Assembly: GCA_963711095.1 (NCBI GenBank)
Contig: CAVQCX010000004.1
Span: 61,872 to 125,871 of the forward strand
Direction of reading: 5' to 3'
Length of the DNA: 64,000 bases
Origin: CAVQCX01 sp963711095
Lineage (GTDB): Bacteria; Pseudomonadota; Gammaproteobacteria; Chromatiales; Chromatiaceae
Position 1 is the first letter of the stretch. Every line of letters begins with the position of its first letter. The translations under genes and the position numbers were made by a program. The notes beneath the pieces are model-generated. The model did no database searches. It saw nothing but the letters and a program-made list of their open reading frames with translations, and was not told where the DNA came from. Below are positions 44,418 through 53,353 of this stretch, one piece after another.

Positions 44418-46265
44418 TCAGGCGGAGCGCGCCGCGCGCTTGCGCTCGTGCTCCTTGAGATGGCGCTTGCGGATGCGGATCGCTTTGGGCGTCACCTCCA
44501 CCAGCTCGTCGTCCTCGATAAACTCCAGTGCCTGCTCCAGGCTGAAGCGGATCGGCGGTGTCAGCAGGATGTTCTCGTCCGAGCCAGCCGCACGGATGTT
44601 GGTCAGCTGCTTGGCCTTGAGCGGGTTGACGGTGAGATCGTTGTCGCGCGAGTGGATGCCGACCACCTGGCCTTCGTAGACCTCATCCCCCGGACCGATC
44701 AGCATGCGGCCGCGCTCCTGAAGGTTGAACAGGGCGTAGCCTAGCGCCTTGCCCATGCCGTTGGAGATCATGGCACCGTTTCGCCGCTCGGCGATCCCGC
44801 CGGGATTGGCGGGGCCGTAGCGATCAAAGATGTGGTACTTGAGTCCGGTCCCGGAGGTCAGGCTCATGAACTCGGTCTGAAACCCGATCAGCCCGCGGGA
44901 GGGAATCTCGTAGTCGAGGCGCACCCGGCCCTTGCCGTCCGGAATCATATCCTTGAGCTCGCCGCGACGCTCCCCGAGCGCCTGCATGATCGCCCCCTGG
45001 CACTCGCCCTCCACGTCCACGGTAAGCTGCTCGTAGGGCTCGCAGATCTGCCCGTCGATCTCTCGAAAGATCACCTCGGGACGCGACACGGCGAGCTCAT
45101 AGCCCTCCCGGCGCATGTTCTCGATCAGGATCGAAAGGTGCAGCTCCCCCCGCCCGGAGACCCGGAACTTCTCCGGGTCGTTGCCCTCCTCCACGCGCAG
45201 GGCCACGTTGTGGAGCAGCTCTCGCTCCAGCCGGTCCTTGAGCTGGCGGGACGTCAGATACTTTCCGCCGCGTCCCGAGAACGGCGATGTGTTGACCTGA
45301 AAGGTCATGGTGACCGTGGGCTCGTCCACCGTGAGAGCCGGCAGCGGCTCGACTTGATTGGGGTCGCACAGCGTATCGGAGACGTTGGGCGCCTCGATGC
45401 CGGTCAGCGCCACGATGTCTCCGGCCCGCGCCGAAGGAACCTCGTTACGCTCCAAGCCCAGATAACCATAGACCAGGCCGATCTTGGCCTTGTACCGATC
45501 CCCGTCACGCTTGACTACCACGACCTGCTGATTGGGTCTGACGCTGCCGCGCTGGATGCGTCCCACCGCGATGGCACCGACAAAGGAGTTGTAGTTCAGG
45601 GTCGAGACCCGCATCTGGAACGGCCCTTCCGGGTCCACGTTCGGCGGCGGACAGTGCCGAGCGATGGCCTCGAACAGCGGCGTCATGTCGCCACCGTGCA
45701 CGTCACTGTTGAGCCCGGCATACCCATGGAGCGCGGAGGCATAGACGATCGGAAAGTCCAGCTGCTCATTACTGGCTCCGAGACGGTCGAAGAGGTCGAA
45801 GACCTGATCGATGACCCAGTCCGGCCTAGCCCCGGGCCTGTCGATCTTGTTCACCACCACGATCGGACGCAGACCATGGCCGAACGCCTTGCTGGTCACG
45901 AACCGGGTCTGCGGCATCGGTCCCTCCTGGGCGTCCACCAGCAGCAGCACCGAATCGACCATGGAGAGCACCCGCTCTACCTCGCCGCCGAAATCGGCGT
46001 GCCCCGGGGTGTCGACGATGTTGATCCGGTACTCCCCCCAGCGAATCGCAGTGTTCTTGGAAAGGATCGTGATCCCGCGCTCGCGCTCCAGATCGTTGGA
46101 GTCCATGACGCGCTCGACCGGACCGAAGCGGTCGCCGAGCGTGCCGGACTGCTTGAGGAGCTCATCGACCAGCGTGGTCTTACCGTGATCGACGTGGGCG
46201 ATGATGGCAATGTTGCGCAGATTCTCGATCAAGGCAGCTGGACCAGTGGATAGAGAGCCGCCCAT
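44418..46265 (-). CDS. typA: ribosome-associated GTPase TypA/BipA
   Basis: 615 residues from ATG 46265; a TTG at 46232 would give the classical start (L/M)IENLRNIAII and neither has a clear ribosome-binding site. Translation-factor GTPase: G1 AHVDHGKTT, G3 DTPGHADF, G4 NKIDRPGARP, then EF-G-like domains and the BipA-specific C-terminus (NGMGKALGYALFNLQERGRM, GIHSRDNDLTVNPLKAKQLT). It aids 50S assembly and stress adaptation. The tail KRHLKEHERKRAARSA is basic. Confidence 0.97.
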   Translation of the reverse strand: MGGSLSTGPAALIENLRNIAIIAHVDHGKTTLVDELLKQSGTLGDRFGPVERVMDSNDLERERGITILSKNTAIRWGEYRINIVDTPGHADFGGEVERVLSMVDSVLLLVDAQEGPMPQTRFVTSKAFGHGLRPIVVVNKIDRPGARPDWVIDQVFDLFDRLGASNEQLDFPIVYASALHGYAGLNSDVHGGDMTPLFEAIARHCPPPNVDPEGPFQMRVSTLNYNSFVGAIAVGRIQRGSVRPNQQVVVVKRDGDRYKAKIGLVYGYLGLERNEVPSARAGDIVALTGIEAPNVSDTLCDPNQVEPLPALTVDEPTVTMTFQVNTSPFSGRGGKYLTSRQLKDRLERELLHNVALRVEEGNDPEKFRVSGRGELHLSILIENMRREGYELAVSRPEVIFREIDGQICEPYEQLTVDVEGECQGAIMQALGERRGELKDMIPDGKGRVRLDYEIPSRGLIGFQTEFMSLTSGTGLKYHIFDRYGPANPGGIAERRNGAMISNGMGKALGYALFNLQERGRMLIGPGDEVYEGQVVGIHSRDNDLTVNPLKAKQLTNIRAAGSDENILLTPPIRFSLEQALEFIEDDELVEVTPKAIRIRKRHLKEHERKRAARSA

Positions 46266-46484
46266 TATAGCGTTTCGGCGTGCTCGACGCGCGGGCGCTC
46301 CCGGCGGCACGCCGCACGGGCCCCGCTCCCCGAGCGGGCCCCCGCTGATCCGCACCTGTCCGGGACGCTGCGGGCACCCGGGCCTATAAGCGGAGATTAT
46401 TCGCTCATTCAGCAGGTTGACGGCTAATGCTGCAGCTCTACCTTGCCAGTTCCCGTCACCCCCCTGTCATCAAAGCAATTCGCG

Positions 46485-46852
46485 GATTACCCACAGGGCC
46501 TGTGGATAAGTTTGTGGGAAAAGTGCGCGTAACCGCCCTCGCACCGCGCACCCGCTACCGCCGCAACAGATTGGACATTTTCCGACCAGCGCGAGAATTC
46601 TGTTGATTTTCATTGTGTTAGTAAGATTGGCCGAGAGCCGTGCGGTTTCTCGACGGCGATCGAGTCCCGGCCGTGGCGGTCCACAGAGATTGTGCATAAG
46701 CGTCACAGCAAGTGACCCGGCGCGCTACCCGCGGCGCCCTGCAGGCTCGGCCGGTCCCCGGACCGGCGCCCCCGGCCTTCTGCGCCTCCCGTTGCCGAAA
46801 CCGGCGCACTGTGAATAAATCAGAATATTTGAATTATCTTATTTTTCAAAGG
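46485..46852. other. cluster of DnaA-box-like sites and AT-rich stretch (possible replication origin)
   Basis: Within the 734-bp gap between divergent typA and the moxR-like gene are TTACCCACA (46,487-46,495), TGTGGATAA (46,501-46,509, perfect complement of TTATCCACA), TGTGCATAA (46,691-46,699) and TGTGAATAA (46,810-46,818). The last three fit TTATNCACA in one orientation. The last overlaps a 40-bp AT-rich run (46,811-46,850) that could be an unwinding element. Genes turn away from this gap on both sides. dnaA, dnaN, rpmH and mnmG are not nearby, so origin function is only possible. Confidence 0.35.
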
Positions 46853-46999
46853 GCTGCCCGGACACAGCCCTTGCATCTGTCGGGGAAACCAACGAGTATA
46901 TTGCGCCGACGACAGCCCGCTCTGACCCACCTGGCTCCGGCCCGCCCCGCTCCGCTCGGCTCCGGGCGGTCGCCCCAACCGAAGGCGCAGTTTCCGACG

Positions 47000-47956
47000 A
47001 TGAATCCCTCAGACCTCAAGCCCGTTCGCGAGCATATCGCCTCTCAGGTGATCGGCCAGCACAAGCTGGTCGACAGCATGCTGATCTGTCTGCTGAGCAA
47101 TGGTCACCTGCTCGTCGAGGGCCTGCCCGGGCTCGCCAAGACCACGGCCGTGAAGGCCCTGTCGGAGGCCATCGAGGGGGATTTCCACCGTGTCCAGTTC
47201 ACCCCGGACCTGTTGCCGTCGGACCTGATCGGCACCGACATCTACCGGCACGAGAAGGGCGATTTCGAGTTCCGTCCCGGGCCCCTGTTCCATAACATCA
47301 TCCTGGCCGACGAGGTCAACCGCGCGCCCGCCAAGGTCCAGTCCGCCCTGCTCGAGGCCATGGCCGAGCGCCAGATCACGGTCGGCCAGCTCAGCTATCC
47401 GCTGCCGAGCTTGTTCATGGTGCTAGCGACCCAGAATCCCATCGAGCAAGAGGGCACCTATCACCTTCCGGAGGCCCAGCTCGACCGCTTTCTGATGCAC
47501 GTCTGGGTGGGCTATCCGGCCAGGGACGAGGAATTGGCGATCCTGGAGCTCGACAGCCGCCAGCAGAAGACCAAGCCCAAGCCACCGAGCAGCCCGCTGC
47601 CTCAGCAAGACCTGTTCGCCATGCGCGCGAACGTCACCGATGTCTACCTGGACCCGAAGCTGCACAGCTATATCGTCGATCTGGTGCAGGCCACCCGCAA
47701 TCCGGGCGCCTACGACGAGAGCCTGGCGCGCTGGTGCCGTTTCGGGGCCTCACCGCGCGCCAGTATCGCGCTGGCGCGCTGCTCCCGGGCCCGGGCCTGG
47801 CTCGACGGCGACCAGTACGTGGCGCCGCACCACATCCAGCAGGTCGCCCCGGAGATCCTGCGCCACCGCGTGCTGCTGACCTTCGAAGGCGAGGCCGAGG
47901 GCGTGACCACGGACGACTTCGTCGCCCGCCTCCTCGAGATGGTTGCAATCCCCTAG
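47000..47956 (+). CDS. MoxR-family AAA+ ATPase (Bat operon)
   Basis: 318 residues from ATG 47000. Walker A GLPGLAKT (41-48), Walker B region IILADEVNRAPAKVQSALLE and sensor ATQNPIEQEGTYHLPEAQLD are typical of MoxR. Such ATPases act as chaperones for VWA-domain partners, here the two VWA genes downstream. First gene of moxR-DUF58-DUF4381-batA-batB-batC-batD. The upstream gap may hold its promoter as well as the DnaA-box-like sites. Confidence 0.94.
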   Translation: MNPSDLKPVREHIASQVIGQHKLVDSMLICLLSNGHLLVEGLPGLAKTTAVKALSEAIEGDFHRVQFTPDLLPSDLIGTDIYRHEKGDFEFRPGPLFHNIILADEVNRAPAKVQSALLEAMAERQITVGQLSYPLPSLFMVLATQNPIEQEGTYHLPEAQLDRFLMHVWVGYPARDEELAILELDSRQQKTKPKPPSSPLPQQDLFAMRANVTDVYLDPKLHSYIVDLVQATRNPGAYDESLARWCRFGASPRASIALARCSRARAWLDGDQYVAPHHIQQVAPEILRHRVLLTFEGEAEGVTTDDFVARLLEMVAIP

Positions 47957-47984
47957 ACCCTGCAAGGCGCAGAAGCAGTACCCT

Positions 47985-48905
47985 ATGACCCTGGAGCCAC
48001 GCCTCGACGACCTGCTCGAGCTTCGTCACCGGGCCCGTACCCTCGGGCTCGCCTCGCACCACCTGGTCAATTCGACGTTCAGCGGGCTTTACGCCTCGGT
48101 GTTCCGGGGCACCGGCCTGGACTTTGAGGAGGTGCGTCAGTACCAGGAAGGCGATGACATCCGCAATATGGATTGGAAGGTCACCGCACGCACCAATGTC
48201 CCGCACATGAAGGTGTTTCGCGAGGAGCGCGAGCGCAGCGTGCTGCTGTGCATAGACAAGAGCCCGCACATGAGCTTCGGCACCCGAGGGACCTTCAAGT
48301 CGGTCCAGGCGGCGCGGGCCGCGGCGCTGCTCGGCTGGGCGGCCAACAGCCTGAACGACCGGGTCGGCGGGCTGCTCTACGGGGACGCCGCGACCGGCCA
48401 GCAGCATTTTCGCTCGACCAAGGACCGCCGCGCGCTGTGGCGCCTGCTGCATGCCCTTTCGCGCCCGGGTGCCGAGGAGCCGTCGGTCGGCGACCCGCTG
48501 TCGGCGGCGCTAAAGCGCGCCGAGCAGACCTCCAACATCGGCAGCCTGGTGTTCGTCATCGGCGACTTCAATCGCGACATCGGAACCCTGGAGCAAGGCC
48601 TCGGGCGCATCTGCCAGCGCCATACCGTGGCCCTGCTGCCGGTCGACGACCCGGCAGACCGAGAGCTGCCCTCGATGGGCCGCGTGGTGTTTCATGACCC
48701 GCGCGGAAATCGCATCGAGGTCGACACCGACGATCCGAAAGGCAGGGCCGTCTACAGCGAGACCTGGCACAGCCGACGCCGCTTGCTGAAGGCCGTGGCC
48801 AACCGCCTGGGCCTGCTGTTCATCCCGTTGCAGACCAACGAGGACGTCCACCTCACCCTGTCGCGGAATTTGCAGCGGCGCCTCCAGACCAGGGCGGTGC
48901 GCTGA
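47985..48905 (+). CDS. DUF58 domain protein (Bat operon)
   Basis: 306 residues from ATG 47985. VFRGTGLDFEEVRQYQEGDD, then IRNMDWKVTART, is the DUF58 signature, followed by a VWA-like fold (SVLLCIDKSPHMSFG, with DKSxxM at the metal site). Soluble. It stands between moxR and DUF4381 as in many Bat clusters, and its stop overlaps the next start by one base. Confidence 0.92.
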   Translation: MTLEPRLDDLLELRHRARTLGLASHHLVNSTFSGLYASVFRGTGLDFEEVRQYQEGDDIRNMDWKVTARTNVPHMKVFREERERSVLLCIDKSPHMSFGTRGTFKSVQAARAAALLGWAANSLNDRVGGLLYGDAATGQQHFRSTKDRRALWRLLHALSRPGAEEPSVGDPLSAALKRAEQTSNIGSLVFVIGDFNRDIGTLEQGLGRICQRHTVALLPVDDPADRELPSMGRVVFHDPRGNRIEVDTDDPKGRAVYSETWHSRRRLLKAVANRLGLLFIPLQTNEDVHLTLSRNLQRRLQTRAVR

Positions 48906-49426
48906 TGGCGGCGGTGACTATCCCAATCCGGGACATACGCGGCCTGGATGCGATCCCCTGGTGGCCCCCCGGTCCCGGCTGGTGGCTGTTGGGCGTCATC
49001 CTGCTGGCGGTCGCAGCTGGCCTTGGCCTGTTGCTGCTGCGCCGCCGCGAGCGCCCCTTGATCGCCGCAAAATGGCAGCGCGATGCCCGCCGCCGACTGC
49101 GCGGCCTGCGCAAGCGCCAGAGCCACATGAGCACCAAAGAGATTGCCGGGGAGCTCTCGGAGCTGCTGCGCCGGGTCGCCATGGCGCGCTTCGATCGCCA
49201 GAGCTGCGCCGGGCTGGCAGGCGAAGACTGGCTGGCGTGGCTCGCCAGCCACGATCCCGCGAGCTTCGACTGGCAGCGCAATGCCCGCATCCTGCTGGAG
49301 CTGCCCTATTCCCCTCCCGGCCGCGCCAGCGCAGAGCGACCGCTGTTCAACCTGCTGATCGATGCCACTTTGGCGTGGGTCTCGGCCAGTGAGCAGCCGC
49401 CGGGCGCGGGAGCCCAGCGTGTTTAG
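48905..49426 (+). CDS. DUF4381 membrane protein (Bat operon)
   Basis: 173 residues. RGLDAIPWWPPGPGWWLLGV, then a single helix and RRR, is the DUF4381 start; the rest is a cytoplasmic helical domain (KEIAGELSELLRRVAMARFD, LAGEDWLAWLASHDP). Its start overlaps the DUF58 stop (TGATG) and its end overlaps the batA start, so the three genes are tightly coupled. Confidence 0.88.
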   Translation: MAAVTIPIRDIRGLDAIPWWPPGPGWWLLGVILLAVAAGLGLLLLRRRERPLIAAKWQRDARRRLRGLRKRQSHMSTKEIAGELSELLRRVAMARFDRQSCAGLAGEDWLAWLASHDPASFDWQRNARILLELPYSPPGRASAERPLFNLLIDATLAWVSASEQPPGAGAQRV

Positions 49427-50462
49427 CTTCCACTGGCCCTGGCTGGCCATCCTGCTCCCCGCACCGCTGCTGGTACGCCTGCTCTGGCCACGCAAGGGCC
49501 CGAGCCCCGAGACCGCTGGCGAAGGCATGCGTACCACCCTGCTGCACCCCGCTATGATTCACCTGCAGGAGGCCTTCGTCACCAAGCGTCCGGGCAAGCC
49601 CATGGCCACCGCGATCTACAACGCCCTGCTCGGGCTGCTCTGGGCCCTGCTGGTGCTGGCGCTGATGCGCCCCCAATGGCTGGAGCCCCATACCGAGGTC
49701 GAGACGGCAGGCTACGATCTCATGCTCGCGGTGGACACCTCCCGCTCGATGACCGCCCGGGACTTTACCGTGAACGACAAGCCGGTGAGCCGCATGGCTG
49801 TGGTCAAAGGCGTGATCGACAAGTTTATCCAGAGCCGCACCGGTGATCGCATCGGACTCACCATCTTCGGCACCCAGGCCTTCGTGCTCTCACCCCTGAC
49901 CCTCGACGGCGAGGCGGTGCGCCGGATCCTCGACGAGGTGCTGCCCGGCATGGCGGGGGATGCCACGGCCATAGGCGACGGCATCGGGCTGAGCGTCAAG
50001 AAGCTGCGCGACCGGCCCAAGGGCTCGCGGGTGCTGATCCTGGTCACCGACGGCGAAAACACCTCGGGAGTGATCCCTCCCATAGAGGCGGCGCGACTGG
50101 CCGCCCGCGAGGGCATCCGGATCTATACGATCGGGGTCGGCACCAACCAGAAAGAGATCTCGATCCTCGGCCACGATGGGCGCTACCACATGGAGACCGA
50201 CATCGGCCTGGATGAGGAGACATTGCGCAAGATCGCCGAGGCCACTGGAGGGGCTTACTTCCGAGCGACCAACACCAGCGCGCTGGAGGAGATCTACCAG
50301 CAGATCGACTCGCTGGAGAAGACCGAAGCGGAGTCCCGTACGGTGATGATCCCCTCGCCGCTGTTCCGCTGGCCTCTGGGGGCGGCCCTGCTGGTACTGG
50401 CGCTGATCGGCCTGTTCCCCGAGCGGCGGGTCGCCGTTGGCGCGGGAGGCGGCCGTGCCTGA
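49419..50462 (+). CDS. batA: VWA-domain membrane protein BatA-like
   Basis: 347 residues from GTG 49419, which overlaps the DUF4381 stop. Membrane segments near the N- and C-termini flank a VWA domain with a MIDAS metal site (LAVDTSRSM near 100, TDGEN near 215). Such proteins sit in the inner membrane with the VWA domain in the periplasm and pair with MoxR-type ATPases. Its stop overlaps the next start (GTG 50455). Confidence 0.92.
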   Translation: MFSFHWPWLAILLPAPLLVRLLWPRKGPSPETAGEGMRTTLLHPAMIHLQEAFVTKRPGKPMATAIYNALLGLLWALLVLALMRPQWLEPHTEVETAGYDLMLAVDTSRSMTARDFTVNDKPVSRMAVVKGVIDKFIQSRTGDRIGLTIFGTQAFVLSPLTLDGEAVRRILDEVLPGMAGDATAIGDGIGLSVKKLRDRPKGSRVLILVTDGENTSGVIPPIEAARLAAREGIRIYTIGVGTNQKEISILGHDGRYHMETDIGLDEETLRKIAEATGGAYFRATNTSALEEIYQQIDSLEKTEAESRTVMIPSPLFRWPLGAALLVLALIGLFPERRVAVGAGGGRA

Positions 50463-51490
50463 GGCCGGCTTCCATTTCGCTCAGCCCGCATGGCTCTGGG
50501 CCCTTCTGGCGCTGCTGCCTATGGCCTGGTGGCTCAAACGGAGTCCCGCCCACGGCTACCAGGGGCGCATCCGCCAATATGCCGACGCCTATCTGTTTCC
50601 CTACCTCACGGGCACCCGGGCGCTCAACCCCGTGGAGCGCTGGCGTCGCTTCGGCTTCTGGGCGGGGCTCTGGTCGCTGCTGGTGATTGCCATGGCCGGA
50701 CCCCGCTGGGACTTCACCGATGTGCGCCTGTTCCGGCCCGGCGCCAACCTGGTGGTGTTGCTCGATATCTCCAAATCCATGGATGTCGCGGACGTGCAGC
50801 CTTCGCGCCTGGCCCGCGCCCGCCAGGAGGTGGAAGACCTGATCACCCAGAACCGGGAGCTGCGCGTGGGGCTGATCGCCTTTGCCTCGGTGGCCCACGT
50901 GGTCTCTCCCATCACCGAGGATGCCAAGAGCATCCGAGGCGAGCTGCCGGCTATCTCCACCGACCTGGTGGATCTGCAGGGCAGCCGCCTGGGGGTCGCC
51001 CTGGACCGGGCCAAACAGCTGCTCGCCGGCCAGACCGAGCACAGCACCAACAGCATCCTGTTGATCACCGACGGGGACTTCGACGAGCCCGGCATCGAGA
51101 AGCAGGTCAAGTCGCTGGCCGACAAGGGGATCAGGCTCTTCGTCCTCGGCGTCGGCACCCCGGGCGGCGGTCCGGTGCCTGCCCGGCTCGGCCGCTGGCT
51201 GACCACCCCGGCCGGCGCTACCGTGGAGTCCCGTCTCAACACCGAGGAGCTTCGAGCGTCTGGCCAAGGCCGGCGACGGCGAGTACATCACGGCCGACTA
51301 TCGCGACGAGGACACCCGGCGCATCCTGGAGCTCGCGGCCCAGGGGCAGAAGGCGCGCGCCGCCGAGGGGGACGCCCGTACGCGGGTCTGGAACGAACGG
51401 TTCTTCTGGCTGGTCCTAATAGCAGCAGCGTTGGTTCTGCCGCTGTTTCGCACCCACTCCCGCACGGCCCTCCCGGAGGCCAAGAAGTGA
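50455..51490 (+). CDS. batB: second VWA-domain membrane protein, BatB-like, frameshifted
   Basis: Starts at GTG 50455 (VPEAGFHFAQPAWLWALLAL). An N-terminal helix pair is followed by a VWA domain with LLDISKSMD and ITDGDFDEPG. Near 51,250 the frame breaks: one base too many in GAGGAGCTTCGAGCG. Correcting it yields EEFERLAKAGDGEYIT and a terminal helix (FFWLVLIAAALVLPLF) to the TGA at 51,490. As printed, the frame instead runs into the next gene and would give a false BatB-BatC fusion. Repaired length is about 344 residues. Confidence 0.85.
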
Positions 51491-53326
51491 CGCTCCGGCT
51501 TCGCAAAGCCCTCGCCCTGTGTCTGCTCGGCGCCTCGAGCCTGGCTGCCGCAGGCTGGCTCGACAACCGCGCCCAGGAGGGGTCTCAAGCCTTCGAGCAG
51601 GGGGCCTACCTGGAGGCCGCCAGCCTGTTCGACGACGACTACCGGCGAGGCGTCGCACTGTACCGCGCGGGCAAGTATCGAGAGGCCGCGGATGCCTTCG
51701 GGAGAGTCGACCGCAAGGACGTCGCGATCGACGCGCGCTACAACCTCGGCAACGCGCGCTTCCGGCTCGGGCAGTACGAAAACGCGGTCGACGCCTATGA
51801 GCAGGTGCTGACGCAGGACCCCCAGCACGCCGACGCACGCTTCAACCTGGCCATCGCCAAGGCCATGCTGCTCAAGACCGACCCTCAGGCGTTCGCCAAG
51901 CACGAGCAGAAGAAGGAAGAGAAGAAGAAGGAAGAGAAGAAGCAGGCCGAGCAAGAGCAGCAGAAGCAGGCCGAGAAAAAGCAGGAGCAAAAGAAGCAAG
52001 AGCAGCAAAAGGACCAGCAAGAGAAGAAGGGGGAGAAGGAGAAGAAGGAGAAGAAGGACCAGAAAGGCGAGAAAGAGAAGAAGGACCAGAAGGGCGAGAA
52101 GGAGCAGAAGGATCAGAAAGGCGAGAAGGAGCAGAAGGACCAGAAAGGCGAGAAGGAGCAGAAGGACCAGAAAGGCGAGAAGGAGCAGAAGGACCAGAAA
52201 GGCGAGAAGGAGCAGAAGGACCAGAAAGGCGAGAAGGAGCAGAAGGGCCAGAAAGGCGAGAAGGAGCAGAAGGACCAGAAAGGCGAGAAGGAGCGAGAAA
52301 GGCGAGAAAGGCGAGAAAGAGCAGAAGGACCAGAAAGGCGAGAAGGACCAGCAAGATCAGAAAAGCCAAGGCCAGCAGTCCAAGGAGAAGCAGGAAGGCG
52401 AATCAAAGAGCGAATCGGAATCCGAGAGCGGCTCATCGAAGAACCAGGCCAAGGGCAAGTCCAAGGGTCAGCAGAACGAGAAGGGATCCCAGAAGGATCA
52501 GACCGAGGGCGAAAGCGCAGACAAGACCGCCGAGCAGGAGGCCCGCAAAGGCGAGAAAGAGAAGCAGGACAAGCAGCGCGGCTCCAGGGGTGACAAGGAG
52601 GAGCAGAAGCCCGAAGAAAAATCCGGCCAGAAGCAGCAGCAGGAGAAGGATCAAGGCTCCAAGGGCGACAAGCACAAGCCCGAGGAGAAGTCAGGCGAGG
52701 AGCACAAGCAAGACAAGGAGGAAGGCGCCCAGGGCGACAAGCAGAAGAGCGAGCAGGAGTCCGGCGGCAAGCAGCAGCAGGAGAAGCCCGGGGAGTCCAA
52801 GGACAAGACCCAGAAGTCCGAGCAGGGCAAGGGCCAGGAGAAGGCGCCCAAGGAGGCGGAAGGCAAGCAGGATCAGGGGGAAAAGGCCGGCAAGAAGCCC
52901 GACGACCGCAAGGATATGGGAAAATCCGGAGAACATCGCCAAGAGCAACAGGATAGCGCCGGAGGTCCGAAAAAGAAGGAAGACGCCGAAGGCAGCAGCC
53001 CCGAGCAACAGTCCAAGAAGCAGAGCGGCGGCGGTCAGCTGCCACCGCCTCCGGAGATGCGGGTCCCGCCGAGCGAAGGGGTGTCTGCGGTGGACAAGTT
53101 CGACCAGCTCGGCCAGACTCCGGATACCGACTCCCAACAGGGCAAGGGAGAGTCCCTGGAGCAGGGCAAGGGGGCCAGCGACGCGAGCACGATCCTGATC
53201 ATGGAGCAGTGGCTCGACCAGATCGAGGGTGACCCCGCTCTGCTGCTGCACAACGAGTTCATGCTGGAGGAGCACCGTGCCCTCCAGCAGCGAAGCCTGC
53301 CGCTTCGCGAGCCCAGACCCTGGTAA
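51487..53326 (+). CDS. batC: BatC-like TPR protein with giant Lys/Glu/Gln-rich tract, frameshifted
   Basis: Starts at GTG 51487, overlapping the batB stop. A signal peptide (LALCLLGASSLAAAG) and TPRs (EGSQAFEQGAYLEAASLFDD, ARYNLGNARFRLGQYENAVD) occupy residues 1-140. Then comes about 400 residues of charged low complexity, including nine-residue EKEQKDQKG-type repeats. At about 52,293 the frame slips by one base, after which the second frame stays open to 53,326 and ends with a normal acidic domain (GVSAVDKFDQLGQTPDTDSQ, MEQWLDQIEGDPALLLHNEF). Repaired length is about 612 residues. BatC proteins have charged linkers, but rarely this long. Repeat collapse in assembly could explain the slip. 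Confidence 0.8.
52063..52293 (+). repeat. 27-bp coding minisatellite in batC
   Basis: Eight copies plus part of a ninth of a 27-bp unit, AAAGGCGAGAAGGAGCAGAA then GGACCAG, encoding KGEKEQKDQ. Copies 3-6 are almost identical in sequence, one copy has GGC for GAC, and the first has KGEKEKKDQ. The frameshift in batC lies at the end of this array. Confidence 0.93.
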
Positions 53327-53353
53327 GAATGGCCTTCATGCAAGCGGACGATT

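Noticed and set aside
52113..53045. 310-residue minus-strand frame opposite batC
   Set aside because: Phe/Ser/Leu-rich antisense of the Lys/Glu/Gln tract, a composition artefact.
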